A DNA stretch of 64,000 nucleotides, from positions 1-64,000 of the forward strand of contig JACPIS010000023.1 of the NCBI GenBank assembly GCA_016187925.1, in the 5' to 3' direction. This document shows positions 20,474 through 29,225 of this stretch, piece by piece; the stretch's first letter is position 1, and each line of letters begins with the position of its first letter. Both the position numbers and the translations under genes were made by a program. The notes below the pieces were generated by a model. The model made no database searches and was not told the origin of the DNA. It saw only the letters and a list, made by a program, of their open reading frames with translations. Origin of the DNA: Opitutia bacterium. GTDB lineage: Bacteria; Verrucomicrobiota; Verrucomicrobiia; Opitutales; Opitutaceae.

Positions 20474-21349
20474 TCAGCTTTTCCGGCCGAGCATCTCGCT
20501 CGCGAGGCGGGTGAGGAACGGCGCGCCGCCCGGCAGGCGGGCGAGGGCGGCGAGCGCGGCGTCGGTCTGGGTGGCGGCGTGTTTCCGCGCGGACTCGAGA
20601 CCGTGGAGCTTCACGTAGGTGGTCTTGCCGGCCTGGGCGTCCTTGCCGGCGGTCTTGCCGAGCGTGGCGGTGTCGGCGGTGGCGTCGAGGATGTCGTCGA
20701 TGATCTGGAACGCGAGGCCGAGGTGCCGGCCGGTGTCGCGCAGCAGGCCGAGCTGGCTGTCGGTGGCGCCGCCGCAGAGTCCGCCGATCAGGAGCGCGGC
20801 GGTGAGCATGGCCGCAGTCTTGTTGAGATGAATGAAGTCGAGTTCGTCCGCGGTGGCATCGGTTTTCTTTTCGGCCAGCAAGTCCTCCATCTGGCCGCCG
20901 ATCAGGTGTTCGCTGCTCGCGGCCTCGGCCAGCTCGCGCGTGAGTGCGTGGGCGAGCTCGCCGTCGTAATGGCGGGCGAGAAGTTGGAAGGAATAGGTGA
21001 GGAGGGCGTCACCCGCGAGCAGGGCGGTGGCCTCGTCAAACTGCTTGTGCGCGGTCGGCCGGCCACGGCGCAGGTCGTCGTTGTCCATGCACGGCAGGTC
21101 GTCGTGGACGAGCGAGTAGGTGTGCAGGCACTCGAGAGCGACGGCGGCCGGGAGCGGATTGGCGCGCCGGCCGAAGGCGTCAGCCGTGGCCAGCACGAGG
21201 ACGGGGCGGAGGCGCTTGCCTCCCGCCTGGAGCGTGTAGCGCATGGCCTCGTGCAGGCGGGCCGGGCGGGTGTCGGCGGGCGGGATCAGCTCGTCGAGTC
21301 CGCGCTCCACGCGCTCGCGGTAGGCCTGTAACTGGGCGGTAAATTCCAT
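20474..21349 (-). CDS. ispA: Polyprenyl (farnesyl/geranylgeranyl) diphosphate synthase
   Basis: Condenses isopentenyl diphosphate with allylic diphosphates. The first aspartate-rich motif [18 protein letters not shown] and the second, [10 protein letters not shown], are intact, with [12 protein letters not shown] near the N-terminus. I start at ATG 21349 ([10 protein letters not shown]), giving 291 aa, the usual IspA length. The frame stays open to 21466, but that would overlap the divergent zinc-ribbon gene's leader. The small residues before the first Asp motif favour a C15-C20 product, which is inference. Confidence 0.93.
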   Translation of the reverse strand: MEFTAQLQAYRERVERGLDELIPPADTRPARLHEAMRYTLQAGGKRLRPVLVLATADAFGRRANPLPAAVALECLHTYSLVHDDLPCMDNDDLRRGRPTAHKQFDEATALLAGDALLTYSFQLLARHYDGELAHALTRELAEAASSEHLIGGQMEDLLAEKKTDATADELDFIHLNKTAAMLTAALLIGGLCGGATDSQLGLLRDTGRHLGLAFQIIDDILDATADTATLGKTAGKDAQAGKTTYVKLHGLESARKHAATQTDAALAALARLPGGAPFLTRLASEMLGRKS

Positions 21350-21467
21350 GCGGGCGGCGGCAATGTCCCCGCGGGTGGCGTGGTTGGCAACGCTTTGTTG
21401 CGCGCGGCCGGCCAACATCAGGCTCGCCAACGCCGGACGCCCGGTTTTTATCCCCTTGGTCGTCATT

Positions 21468-21743
21468 ATGCCTACCTACGAATACGCGTGCACGAAATGC
21501 GGCCACGAACTGGAGGCCTTCCAGTCGATGAAGGACGCCCCGCTGAAGAAATGCCCCGCCTGCGGGCGCCCGGCGCTGCGGCGCAAGATCGGGAGCGGGG
21601 CCGGCCTGATCTTCAAGGGCAGCGGCTTCTACATCACCGACTACAAGCAGAAGTCCGGCGGCAAGTTCGAGGGCGGCGAGGGCAAATCCTCTTCCAAGTC
21701 CACCGAGTCGAAACCCGCCGCGGCCAAGGCTGCGGCCAACTGA
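21468..21743 (+). CDS. FmdB-family zinc-ribbon regulatory protein
   Basis: A 91-aa protein with a single zinc ribbon: MPTYEYACTKCGHE and KKCPACGRPALRRKIG (CxxC pairs), followed by the family segment GSGFYITDYK and a low-complexity Ser/Lys/Ala tail. FmdB-type proteins are widespread and poorly understood; regulation of formamidase in Methylophilus gave the name. It is followed after 8 bp by the membrane protein at 21752. Confidence 0.92.
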   Translation: MPTYEYACTKCGHELEAFQSMKDAPLKKCPACGRPALRRKIGSGAGLIFKGSGFYITDYKQKSGGKFEGGEGKSSSKSTESKPAAAKAAAN

Positions 21744-21751
21744 TTCCCACC

Positions 21752-22474
21752 ATGGCTGACAAAAAAATCGAAAAAGCGCTCTACGGTCCCAGCACGGTCG
21801 AGGTCGCCCTCGGGGCGCTGTTGGGTTTCCTCGTCGGTGTCGTGGCCGCGTGCCTCTTCCTCGTGTTCCTCAAGCCCGTGCAGCAGGTGAAGGAGATGCC
21901 GAAGGCCGACAAGATCGTGCCCGGCGTCGTCTATTACCTGCCCGGCGCGGAGAACTCGACGAAGGGCCGCAACTGGACGTCCAAGCAGAAGGTGCTCGCC
22001 GCCGGCGGCGAAGTGCTCCTGCTCGAGGAGGAGCTCAATGCCTGGTCGGCCACGCTCGGCACGCCGGCCGCTCCGGCGCCCGCCCCGGCCAAGCCGGGCG
22101 CCAAGCCCGCCGCTCCCGCCGCCTCCGCGTCGTCGCCGGCCTTCCTCACCGCCTCCGCGCCGAATTTCCGCATCGTGGGCGACAAGCTCCAGATCGGCCT
22201 CAAGTGCACGCTCAACGTCTACGGACTCTTTTCCCAAGAAGTCATCGTGCTCGCCGTGGGTGATTTTGCCAAGGGCGGCGACGGCATGACCTTCAAGCCG
22301 GACTCGTTTTACCTCGGCTCCTGCCCGTTGCACAAGCTGCCCGCGGCCACCGCCCTGATTGTCGCGCGGATCCTGGCGGCGCAGAAGATACCCGACGAGA
22401 CCCATTCGATGTGGGCCAAGATCACCAGCGCCTCCATCGGAGGCGGCCAGGTGAAGATCGTGACGGCGCCGTGA
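21752..22474 (+). CDS. Membrane-anchored protein of unknown function
   Basis: A 240-aa protein that I do not recognize. One strongly hydrophobic segment (about residues 18-42, VALGALLGFLVGVVAACLFLVFL) anchors it, leaving a periplasmic or cytoplasmic domain of about 190 residues with an Ala/Pro-rich spacer (about 108-130). The C-terminal part has alternating beta segments and one CPLHKLPAATALIVARIL helix. It lies between the FmdB gene and murJ on the same strand with short gaps (8 and 19 bp), so it probably belongs to one operon. Confidence 0.72.
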   Translation: MADKKIEKALYGPSTVEVALGALLGFLVGVVAACLFLVFLKPVQQVKEMPKADKIVPGVVYYLPGAENSTKGRNWTSKQKVLAAGGEVLLLEEELNAWSATLGTPAAPAPAPAKPGAKPAAPAASASSPAFLTASAPNFRIVGDKLQIGLKCTLNVYGLFSQEVIVLAVGDFAKGGDGMTFKPDSFYLGSCPLHKLPAATALIVARILAAQKIPDETHSMWAKITSASIGGGQVKIVTAP

Positions 22475-22493
22475 GCCGGCACCGACCGCGGCC

Positions 22494-24080
22494 GTGTCGA
22501 AAAACCTGAAGAATATCGGCATCGTGGCCGGCGCCACGGTGCTCTCGCGCGTGCTGGGGTTGGTGCGGGAAATCTGCACCGCAGCGGTGTTCGGCACGAG
22601 CGCGTTGAACTCGGCCTACGTCACGGCCTTTACCCTGCCGAATCTCTTCCGCCGGCTGCTCGGCGAGGGCGCGTTGACCGCGGCCTTCGTGCCGACCCTG
22701 ACCCACGAGCTCGAGCACAAGCAGCGCGAGGGCGCCTTCCAGCTGCTGAGCAAGGTGGCCAGCTGGCTGGCGCTGGTGACCGCCGTGCTGGTGGCGGTGG
22801 CGATGATCGTTTTCTCCCGCGCCGATCTGTGGCTGGCCACGGTGCAACGCTGGGGCGTCGCGCCGGCCACCGCCGAGCGGCTCGAACTCGGCGCGCGCCT
22901 GGCGGTGATTTTGTTTCCCTACATGGTGTTCGTCTGCCTCGCGGCGGCGTTCTCCGCCGCCTGTCAGGTGCTGGGCCGCTTCAGCGAGCCGGCGCTCTCG
23001 CCCGTGTGGCTCAATCTCAGCATCATCGGCGCGCTGGCACTGGGCGGCTGGTGGGCCTGGGGCGCGCCGGAGCGCATGAACCTGTTGTGCCTCGGCGTGC
23101 TGCTCGGCGGCTTCCTGCAGATGGCGGTGCCGGCCGCGGTGCTGTGGGGCGAGGGCTGGCGGCCGGCGTTCGATCTGCGGCCCGACGAACGGGTGCGCGA
23201 GATCGTCCGTCTGATGGCGCCGACCGTCATCGGGTCGGCCGTCTATCTGATCAACATTTCCATGTCGCGCTTCGTCGGCCTGTCGCTGAACGACAACGCC
23301 GCCACCGTGCTCAACCTCGCGACACGCGTGATGGAGCTGCCCATCGGCGTGTTCACCGCGGCGATCGCCACGGTGGTTTTCCCGATGATCGCCCGGCACG
23401 CGGCGCGCGAGGAGTGGGGCGCCCTGTCGGCGGACTACCACAAGGGCATGCGCCTGGTCCTGCTCATCAACATCCCCGCGGCGGCGGGCCTGGCATTGTT
23501 GAGCGAGCCGATCGTCCGGTTGCTGTTTCAGCGCGGCGCTTTTCACGCCAGCGACACGGCGCTGATGACGCCCATCCTCGCCGTCTACGCGCTCGGCCTG
23601 CCGTTCCTGTCCTTCACGAGCCTCGCGCTGCGCGGGTTCTATGCTTTGCGCGACACGGCCACGCCGGTGCGGGCGGCGGGACTCAGCTTCGTGGCGAACA
23701 TCGGCCTGAGTCTCGTGCTGATGCAATGGCTCTCCACGGTGGGCCTGGCGCTGGCCAGCAATCTGGCGGTCATCGTGCAGGCGTGGTATCTGCAATCCCG
23801 GCTGGTGCGCAAACGGGAGGGGTTTGCCCTGACCCCGCTGCTGCCGAGCCTGGGCAAAATCATTTTCGCCACGCTGGTCATGGGCGTGGCCGTCTGGGCG
23901 GGAGCGCGCGGTGCGGCTCTGTTGCCGCTGGGGCGGAAGACGGCCGACCTGGTGGTGGTCGTCGGAGTCATCCCGCTGGCGGCGGCGCTCTACGGCGGCC
24001 TGTTGTGGGCGATGAAGATCGAGGGCCGGGAGGAGTTGGAGGCGCTGTTAACCAAAGTGCGGGCGAAGTTCAGCTGGTGA
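22494..24080 (+). CDS. murJ: Lipid II flippase MurJ
   Basis: A 528-aa multi-spanning MOP-superfamily protein that flips lipid II across the inner membrane for peptidoglycan synthesis. The N-terminus VAGATVLSRVLGLVREI and the segment LPNLFRRLLGEGALTAAFVP are MurJ signatures. Later helices include NISMSRFVGLSL and IVRLLFQRGAF. The start is GTG (22494). Confidence 0.95.
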   Translation: MSKNLKNIGIVAGATVLSRVLGLVREICTAAVFGTSALNSAYVTAFTLPNLFRRLLGEGALTAAFVPTLTHELEHKQREGAFQLLSKVASWLALVTAVLVAVAMIVFSRADLWLATVQRWGVAPATAERLELGARLAVILFPYMVFVCLAAAFSAACQVLGRFSEPALSPVWLNLSIIGALALGGWWAWGAPERMNLLCLGVLLGGFLQMAVPAAVLWGEGWRPAFDLRPDERVREIVRLMAPTVIGSAVYLINISMSRFVGLSLNDNAATVLNLATRVMELPIGVFTAAIATVVFPMIARHAAREEWGALSADYHKGMRLVLLINIPAAAGLALLSEPIVRLLFQRGAFHASDTALMTPILAVYALGLPFLSFTSLALRGFYALRDTATPVRAAGLSFVANIGLSLVLMQWLSTVGLALASNLAVIVQAWYLQSRLVRKREGFALTPLLPSLGKIIFATLVMGVAVWAGARGAALLPLGRKTADLVVVVGVIPLAAALYGGLLWAMKIEGREELEALLTKVRAKFSW

Positions 24081-24226
24081 GCGTCGCAGTCGCGCAGCAC
24101 AGCGTACCATGAATCGGGGCAAACAGTGGCATAGTTTGTTTTTTCGGTTCTCTTGGGAGATTGAATGCGTTTTGGCTTCGTCCAGCGAGCCCCCCGCCGC
24201 TGACCCCAGCGGCGATCGCGACTGAC

Positions 24227-24925
24227 ATGAACCCCGCCGCCGATTTTCCCGGCTGGTCGACACCCCTGATCGCTGACGCCTGTCTGCGGCTGACTGTGCC
24301 GTTACGCGTGGCGGCGGACGGGCTGCGGCCGCTCATGCCGGGCATGCGCGTGTGCGGTGGCGTGCGGCCGGTGCGGCATTACGGCAGCGTGGACGTGTTC
24401 CTGGAGGCGGTCATGGCCGCGGCGCCCGGCGAAGTGCTGGTGATCGACAACGGCGGCCGCACCGACGAGGCCTGCATCGGCGATCTGACCGTGCTGGAGG
24501 TCCGGGCCGGTGGCCTGGCGGGTGTCGTGCTCTGGGGTCTGCACCGCGACACGCCCGAGCTGCGGGAGATCGGCTTGCCGGTTTTCAGCCACGGCACGAC
24601 TCCGGCCGGACCGCAACGGCTGGATACGCGCGAACCCGAGGCGTTCGTTTCCGCGCGATTCGGCGGGTGGCAGGTGACGGCGGAGGATTTTGTTTTCGCA
24701 GATGACGACGGAGCGATCTTCGTGCCCAAGGCGAAGCTGGACGACATCGTGCGCACGGCCCGTCTGCTGTGGGACACGGAGCGCCGGCAGGCGCTGGCGG
24801 TGCGGACGGGCTGGATGCTCCGCGAACAGCTGCGGCTGGCGGATTACTTGGAGAAACGGACGGCAAATCCGAGCCTGACCTTCCGGCAACACCTGCGGGG
24901 AATCCGCGGGGCGATCGAGGAGTAG
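24227..24925 (+). CDS. RraA-family protein
   Basis: A 232-aa protein of the RraA-like fold, which includes the RNase E inhibitor RraA and class II HMG/CHA aldolases. Typical parts: TPLIADACLRL, VRPVRHYGSVDVFLEAVMAAAPGEVLVIDNGGRTDEACIGDLTV scanned in blocks, and GVVLWGLHRDTPEL. Aldolase members keep Gly-x-Trp-Gly and Arg-Asp motifs; WGLHRDTPEL contains a matching Arg-Asp pair. ATG 24227 starts the conserved region; an alternative ATG at 24161 adds 22 residues. The exact activity is unknown. Confidence 0.8.
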   Translation: MNPAADFPGWSTPLIADACLRLTVPLRVAADGLRPLMPGMRVCGGVRPVRHYGSVDVFLEAVMAAAPGEVLVIDNGGRTDEACIGDLTVLEVRAGGLAGVVLWGLHRDTPELREIGLPVFSHGTTPAGPQRLDTREPEAFVSARFGGWQVTAEDFVFADDDGAIFVPKAKLDDIVRTARLLWDTERRQALAVRTGWMLREQLRLADYLEKRTANPSLTFRQHLRGIRGAIEE

Positions 24926-24988
24926 CGGTCCGCCCGATCCGGGTGAAACGTCCGGCCGGGGCCGACCGAAATTTCCCAACTGTCGCGC

Positions 24989-25726
24989 TCAAGCCTTCGC
25001 GGCGGACGCCGTCTGGGGCGTGGCCAGGCTCTCATGCAGCGCCGTGATCACCAGGCGAGCGGCGGTCTCGGGACCGATGCGATCGGTGTTGATGACCAAG
25101 TCGTAGGCATGGGGGTCGTCGATGTCTTGTTCGAAGTTGGTGCGGACGAAGCGCCGCCGGGCGATGTCCGACTTGCGCACGGCGGATTCGGCCTGGGTCT
25201 TGTCGCAGTGTTCTACCGCCATGTGCCGGTGGACGCGCGTCTCGAAGGAAGCCACGAGGCGCACGTGCAGCCCGCCGGTCAGGTCACGGGTGAGGAGGTG
25301 TCCGCCGCGTCCGGCGAGAATGACCCGTCCGAGGCGGGCGAGTTGCACGATGGCCTCGAACACCTGTTGTTCCAACTGCCAGATCGGCGGGTGAAGTCCG
25401 ACGAGTTCGCCGATCAGCGCCTTGGTTTCGGACACGCGGTCTTCAGGCAGATAGTCGGCCAGATGCTCGGGGAGCCGGCCCTGGGACAGGGCGCGGGTGA
25501 GCAGGTCCTTGTCGAGGAACATCCAGCTGCGGCCTTCTTCGCCGAAGTCGCGGTTGAGCATCGGCAGCAGGGTGCGGCCGAGCGTGGCGGCGCCCGCGCA
25601 GGTTTCGCGGGAGAGCGTGATGAAGGGTTTGACGGCCTGCTCGGAGGCCGGACGGGTCAGCGGCCGGTTGGAGAGCTGGGTGCGCAGAATCGTGAGGCCT
25701 TGGTCGAGGTAGGTGTGTAAGCTCAT
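24989..25726 (-). CDS. Cytidylate kinase-like family protein
   Basis: A 245-aa protein similar to the cytidylate-kinase-like family. After about 35 residues, the P-loop-region ITLSRETCAGAATLGRTL replaces the canonical Walker A; the middle has GRVILAGRGGHLLTRDL and VRLVASFETRVHR, and the C-terminal NFEQDIDDPHAYDLVINTDRI is characteristic. True CMP kinase activity is unproven for this subgroup. An SD-like GGAGGG precedes the ATG at 25726. Confidence 0.85.
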   Translation of the reverse strand: MSLHTYLDQGLTILRTQLSNRPLTRPASEQAVKPFITLSRETCAGAATLGRTLLPMLNRDFGEEGRSWMFLDKDLLTRALSQGRLPEHLADYLPEDRVSETKALIGELVGLHPPIWQLEQQVFEAIVQLARLGRVILAGRGGHLLTRDLTGGLHVRLVASFETRVHRHMAVEHCDKTQAESAVRKSDIARRRFVRTNFEQDIDDPHAYDLVINTDRIGPETAARLVITALHESLATPQTASAAKA

Positions 25727-25878
25727 GAGATTTCCCTCCGGTTCGTTTGGCGGCTCCGGCTTGGGAACCGCCTTTCACTTTTTAGCATGATACCACCGGA
25801 CCGCTCGGTTCTCCAGAGTGATGATGACCGGGGCAACCATGGGTTGCAGTGCGCCGCGGGTGCGTCTACCTTGCTTTC

Positions 25879-26160
25879 ATGTCAGATTCATTCCCGGTCC
25901 GGCACAACGTCGCGGCCCGCCGCTACGAGATCGAGATCGACGGTCATCTGGCCGTGGCCGAATACGAGATGCAGGACGGCAAGCAGGTGTTCACGCACAC
26001 GCTGGTGCCGGAGGCTCTGCGTGGGCGCGGCCTGGCCGAGGCGCTCGTCCGCCGGGCGTTGAACGATGCCCAGGCGGCCGGACGCAAAATCGTGCCGGCG
26101 TGTTCCTACGTCGCCAAGTTCATCGAACGCCACGACGAGTACGCGAGCTTGCAGGCGTAG
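25879..26160 (+). CDS. Short GNAT-like N-acetyltransferase (COG2388 type)
   Basis: A 93-aa protein of the small YjdJ/Gtn-like acetyltransferase family. The acetyl-CoA-binding loop is visible in VPEALRGRGLAEALVRRAL, followed by a Cys-containing strand IVPACSYVAKFIERHDEY. The substrate is unknown. Start ATG 25879. Convergent with rpmB; the hairpin after its stop works as the rpmB terminator. Confidence 0.88.
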   Translation: MSDSFPVRHNVAARRYEIEIDGHLAVAEYEMQDGKQVFTHTLVPEALRGRGLAEALVRRALNDAQAAGRKIVPACSYVAKFIERHDEYASLQA

Positions 26161-26162
26161 CG

Positions 26163-26195
26163 CGCAAAAAAACCCGCGGCTTGCGGCCGCGGGTT
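26163..26195 (-). terminator. Terminator downstream of rpmB
   Basis: A 10-bp stem (AACCCGCGGC at 26171-26180, complement at 26186-26195) with a 5-nt loop. Read on the minus strand it is followed by a run of seven T (from 26172 to 26166). It lies about 22 bp beyond the rpmB stop. Confidence 0.85.
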
Positions 26196-26217
26196 CGAAA
26201 GGGGAGGGAGCGGGGGC

Positions 26218-26448
26218 TCAGGCCTTGGTGACGAGGCCGGCCTTGATGGCCTTGACCGCGACCCAGACGCGCTTGGTGCCGCCGTTGGGCAGCTTGACGC
26301 GGATCTTCTGCAGGTTCGGGCGGAACTTGCGGGGGGTCTTGCTCGTCGTGTGCGTGCCGATGCCGCCGCTCTTCTTCGACTGACCCTTGCGGTTGATGAT
26401 GCTGCCCTTGACGGGGCGTCTGCCAGTGATTGCGCAAATTCGTGCCAT
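26218..26448 (-). CDS. rpmB: Large ribosomal subunit protein bL28
   Basis: A 76-aa ribosomal protein. MARICAITGRRPVKGSIINR opens the chain, with HTTSKTPRKFRPNLQKI and RVWVAVKAIKAGLVTK at the end. The CxxC pairs of zinc-binding L28 forms are absent (only one Cys). ATG 26448 is the natural start. Confidence 0.96.
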   Translation of the reverse strand: MARICAITGRRPVKGSIINRKGQSKKSGGIGTHTTSKTPRKFRPNLQKIRVKLPNGGTKRVWVAVKAIKAGLVTKA

Positions 26449-26534
26449 GATGTTTCGGTTGGTGAAAGGGTCGGAGTAAAGGGCGGCTCTCCCGCTAGGC
26501 AAGGGAAATTTGAAAAACTCTCGGCGGGGCGGAC

Positions 26535-27521
26535 TTACTTGCGCAAAGCATGGAGGGCCTGAAACTTCTGACCCATGTTGCCGGGGTGGAGCAGCGTGAG
26601 GAGCGCCTGCTTGCGTTTGCTGAAAGTGCGGGCCTCGGCGGCCATGAGCTCGGCGAGCCGGGCGGAGGCGCGCTTGGTGAAAAAGGCCTCCTGTGACTCG
26701 ACCAAGGCCTGGCCAAATCCGCTCATTTGCAGCGAATCAACGAGCCAATCCCAGCAGATGTGGCAGGTCAGGTCCACCTCGCCGGGACTTTCGAGGAGGT
26801 CGGTGCCCATTTTCTGGTGCGAGTAGGTCCGGCCGGTCCCCTGCGGCGTATGCTCGGCCAGCTCGGCCCAGGTCTTGCCGTAGTCGAAGGCGAGGAACAG
26901 CCCCGACCAGGGCAGCGCGATGATCTTCTCCAGCAGCGGCACGGTACGCAGCGGCAGGTCGATGGTGTAACCTTCCGGCGCCTCGCGCGGCAGCCGGTCG
27001 ATTGCTGCCGCAAGCTCAGGCGAGACATCCGGCAGGTCGGTGTAGGCCAGCTGGCCGTCCTTCACCCTGACGCCGATTTCGCGCCAGGCGCCGCCGCGCC
27101 GCACCACCGAGTGGAACGGCTGGGCGTCGAACAATTCGTTGGAGAACACGACGCAACGCGGCGGCAGCACGTAGGGCTGGCCGTAGGAGATGGTCTGGTA
27201 GCCGGCAAAGGGATGGGCGATGCCCTTCAACGCGCCGACTCCCGGCTCGGCGCCGATCTCGACGAAGATGTAGTCCGCCGGGTTGGCCGGTGCGAGCAGT
27301 CCGACCGCCGCGGCCACCACCAGCTCGCCAAAGACGGGGCTGAACGTCGTGGCGGTGAAGAAATCCGCGCCCTTGTCCTTGCCGACCCGCCGCCGGTCGC
27401 TCGTGTAATAACCCACCTGCGGGTGATACATGGCCAGTTCCATGAACCGGGCAAACGGCACGCCGGCGGCTGCGCCCGGCTCTGCAGAGAAGATTTCGAG
27501 GAACGGCGAAGAGGAACCCAT
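26535..27521 (-). CDS. SAM-dependent methyltransferase, MidA/NDUFAF7 family
   Basis: A 328-aa class I methyltransferase of the COG1565 family. Family hallmarks: FARFMELAMYHPQVGYYTS near the N-terminus, the SAM-binding region YIFVEIGAEPGVGAL, and SNELFDAQPFHSV. Mitochondrial NDUFAF7 methylates an Arg in complex I; the bacterial target is unclear. It diverges from the ctpA-type gene with 28 bp between the starts, so the two promoters must overlap. Confidence 0.88.
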   Translation of the reverse strand: MGSSSPFLEIFSAEPGAAAGVPFARFMELAMYHPQVGYYTSDRRRVGKDKGADFFTATTFSPVFGELVVAAAVGLLAPANPADYIFVEIGAEPGVGALKGIAHPFAGYQTISYGQPYVLPPRCVVFSNELFDAQPFHSVVRRGGAWREIGVRVKDGQLAYTDLPDVSPELAAAIDRLPREAPEGYTIDLPLRTVPLLEKIIALPWSGLFLAFDYGKTWAELAEHTPQGTGRTYSHQKMGTDLLESPGEVDLTCHICWDWLVDSLQMSGFGQALVESQEAFFTKRASARLAELMAAEARTFSKRKQALLTLLHPGNMGQKFQALHALRK

Positions 27522-27549
27522 TTACAAAGGAAGGCATTTGCCCACAGTC

Positions 27550-28824
27550 ATGGCCATGCTTAAACGTTTTCTCGCCATCACCCTCGCGGTGGCCGGAGGC
27601 TTTCTGACAGCCCAGTACGCCGCCCGGCAGCTGGGCGCACCGAGCTGGTGGCCGGACCGTGAGCGCGACCGGAATGTGCGCATCTTTCGCGACGTGCTGC
27701 AGACGGTGAAGGAAAACTACGTCGAGGCCCCGAAGGCCAATTACGACGACCTGACCCGCACCGCGCTCAAGGGCATGCTCGGCCAGCTCGACCCGCACTC
27801 CGAGTTCCTCACCCGCGAGGAGTTCGCCGAGACCGAGGAGGAACTCAGCAACGAATTCAACGGCGTCGGCATCCAGGTCGAGCAGCGCGACGGCCATATC
27901 ATCGTCATCTCGCCCATCGCCGGCACGCCGGCCGAGCGCGCCGGCATCCGCCGCGGCGACCAGCTGATCAAGGTCGACGGCAAGCCCCTCGAAAATCCGA
28001 CGCTGGAGCGGACCGTGCGCCTCATCCGCGGCAAGCCGGGCTCCGAGGTGACGCTCACCATGCTGCGCACCGCGCAGAACAAGGAGATGGATTTCAAGAT
28101 CAAGCGCGAGCGCATCCTCCTGCGCAGCGTGCGCAACGCCAACCTGCGCAACGACGGCCTCGGCTACCTGCAGATCACACAGTTCAGCGAGCACACGGGC
28201 GAGGAGTTCGCCGGCACGCTCGAGGAGATGGAGAAGAAAGGCCTCACCGCACTCGTCATCGACCTGCGCAACAACCCCGGCGGCCTCGTCGATGCCGCGA
28301 TGGAGGTCTGCAGCGAGTTCTTCGACAAGGACGAACTCGTCGTCTACACGCAGGGCCGCACGCCCGAGTCGCGCCAGAACTACAACGCCGACGGCAAGCA
28401 CCCGAAGCGCACCTATCCCATCGCCATCCTCGTCAACGGCGGCACCGCCAGCGCAGCCGAGATCGTCTCCGGCGCGATGAAGGACACCAAGCGCGCCGTC
28501 ATCGTCGGCGAGCGCACCTTCGGCAAGGGCTCCGTGCAGAGCGTCATCGACCTTCAGAACGGCGAGGGCCTCCGCCTCACCACCGCGCGTTACTACACGC
28601 CCAGCGGCATCACCATCCACGAGAAAGGCATCGCGCCCCAGGTCGAGGTCGAGATCAACGCGGACGACGAGGCCAAGCTGCGCCTGCAACAGTCGCGCGT
28701 CGATCTCGCGGCGCCGACCGAATTCGCCGACCGCTTTGGTTTCAAGCCCGTCGAGGACGTGCAGCTCGCCGCCGCCGAAGAAGTGCTCACCGGCGTGCTC
28801 GCCGCGCGGCCGGTGAAGAAGTGA
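27550..28824 (+). CDS. ctpA: Carboxy-terminal processing protease (S41 family, CtpA-type)
   Basis: A 424-aa periplasmic protease anchored by an N-terminal hydrophobic segment (MLKRFLAITLAVAGGFLTAQ). A PDZ domain (about residues 110-190, containing VISPIAGTPAERAGIRRGD) precedes the S41 core: LVIDLRNNPGG, the catalytic Ser301 in GGTASAAEIV and Lys326 in TFGKGSVQ, the Ser/Lys dyad. It processes or degrades periplasmic proteins. ATG 27550 or 27556 may serve as start. Confidence 0.93.
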   Translation: MAMLKRFLAITLAVAGGFLTAQYAARQLGAPSWWPDRERDRNVRIFRDVLQTVKENYVEAPKANYDDLTRTALKGMLGQLDPHSEFLTREEFAETEEELSNEFNGVGIQVEQRDGHIIVISPIAGTPAERAGIRRGDQLIKVDGKPLENPTLERTVRLIRGKPGSEVTLTMLRTAQNKEMDFKIKRERILLRSVRNANLRNDGLGYLQITQFSEHTGEEFAGTLEEMEKKGLTALVIDLRNNPGGLVDAAMEVCSEFFDKDELVVYTQGRTPESRQNYNADGKHPKRTYPIAILVNGGTASAAEIVSGAMKDTKRAVIVGERTFGKGSVQSVIDLQNGEGLRLTTARYYTPSGITIHEKGIAPQVEVEINADDEAKLRLQQSRVDLAAPTEFADRFGFKPVEDVQLAAAEEVLTGVLAARPVKK

Positions 28825-28864
28825 CCGGGCCACATGCTCACCCGCGCATCAGCCTTTCAGCCTT

Positions 28865-29215
28865 CTGTAGCGGCGGTCTGTGACCACAGCCGTCCCACAA
28901 GAACTCGTTTCGGTCCTCTTTTGCATGTCATCCTGAGCGAAGCGAAGGATCCACGTGCTCGGGCGCGATGCAGGATTCGCATGCGTGGATTCTTCGCTGC
29001 GCTCAGAATGACAGGATACGAAGTTGGCGCCGGAAGTCGGGTGCGCTGTGGGATGTCTGTGGTCTGTGACCGCCGACAGGAGCGGGATTCGGCCAACACC
29101 GGCGATCACAGACCGCCGCTACAGGGATTGGCTTCGCGCGATTGTCATTCCGGGCGGAGCGTAGGGCCTGACCTCGCGTCAGGCCCGGGCTCGACGCCCG
29201 GTCGAGCCCGGCAAG
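28865..29215. repeat. Composite intergenic repeat region between ctpA and tsaD
   Basis: The 401-bp gap 28825-29225 has no convincing gene. A perfect 19-bp inverted repeat (CTGTAGCGGCGGTCTGTGA at 28865-28883, complement at 29106-29124) encloses the dispersed repeat 28926-29064, of which 28949-29064 nearly duplicates 7074-7189. It is followed by a nested-palindrome element at 29161-29211: hairpin GGGCCTGA/TCAGGCCC and hairpin GGGCTCGAC/GTCGAGCCC. Confidence 0.8.
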
Positions 29216-29225
29216 ACCCGACCCC

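Noticed and set aside
21350-21466. 39-residue N-terminal extension of ispA
   Set aside because: Would overlap the leader of the divergent FmdB gene; family alignment favours ATG 21349.
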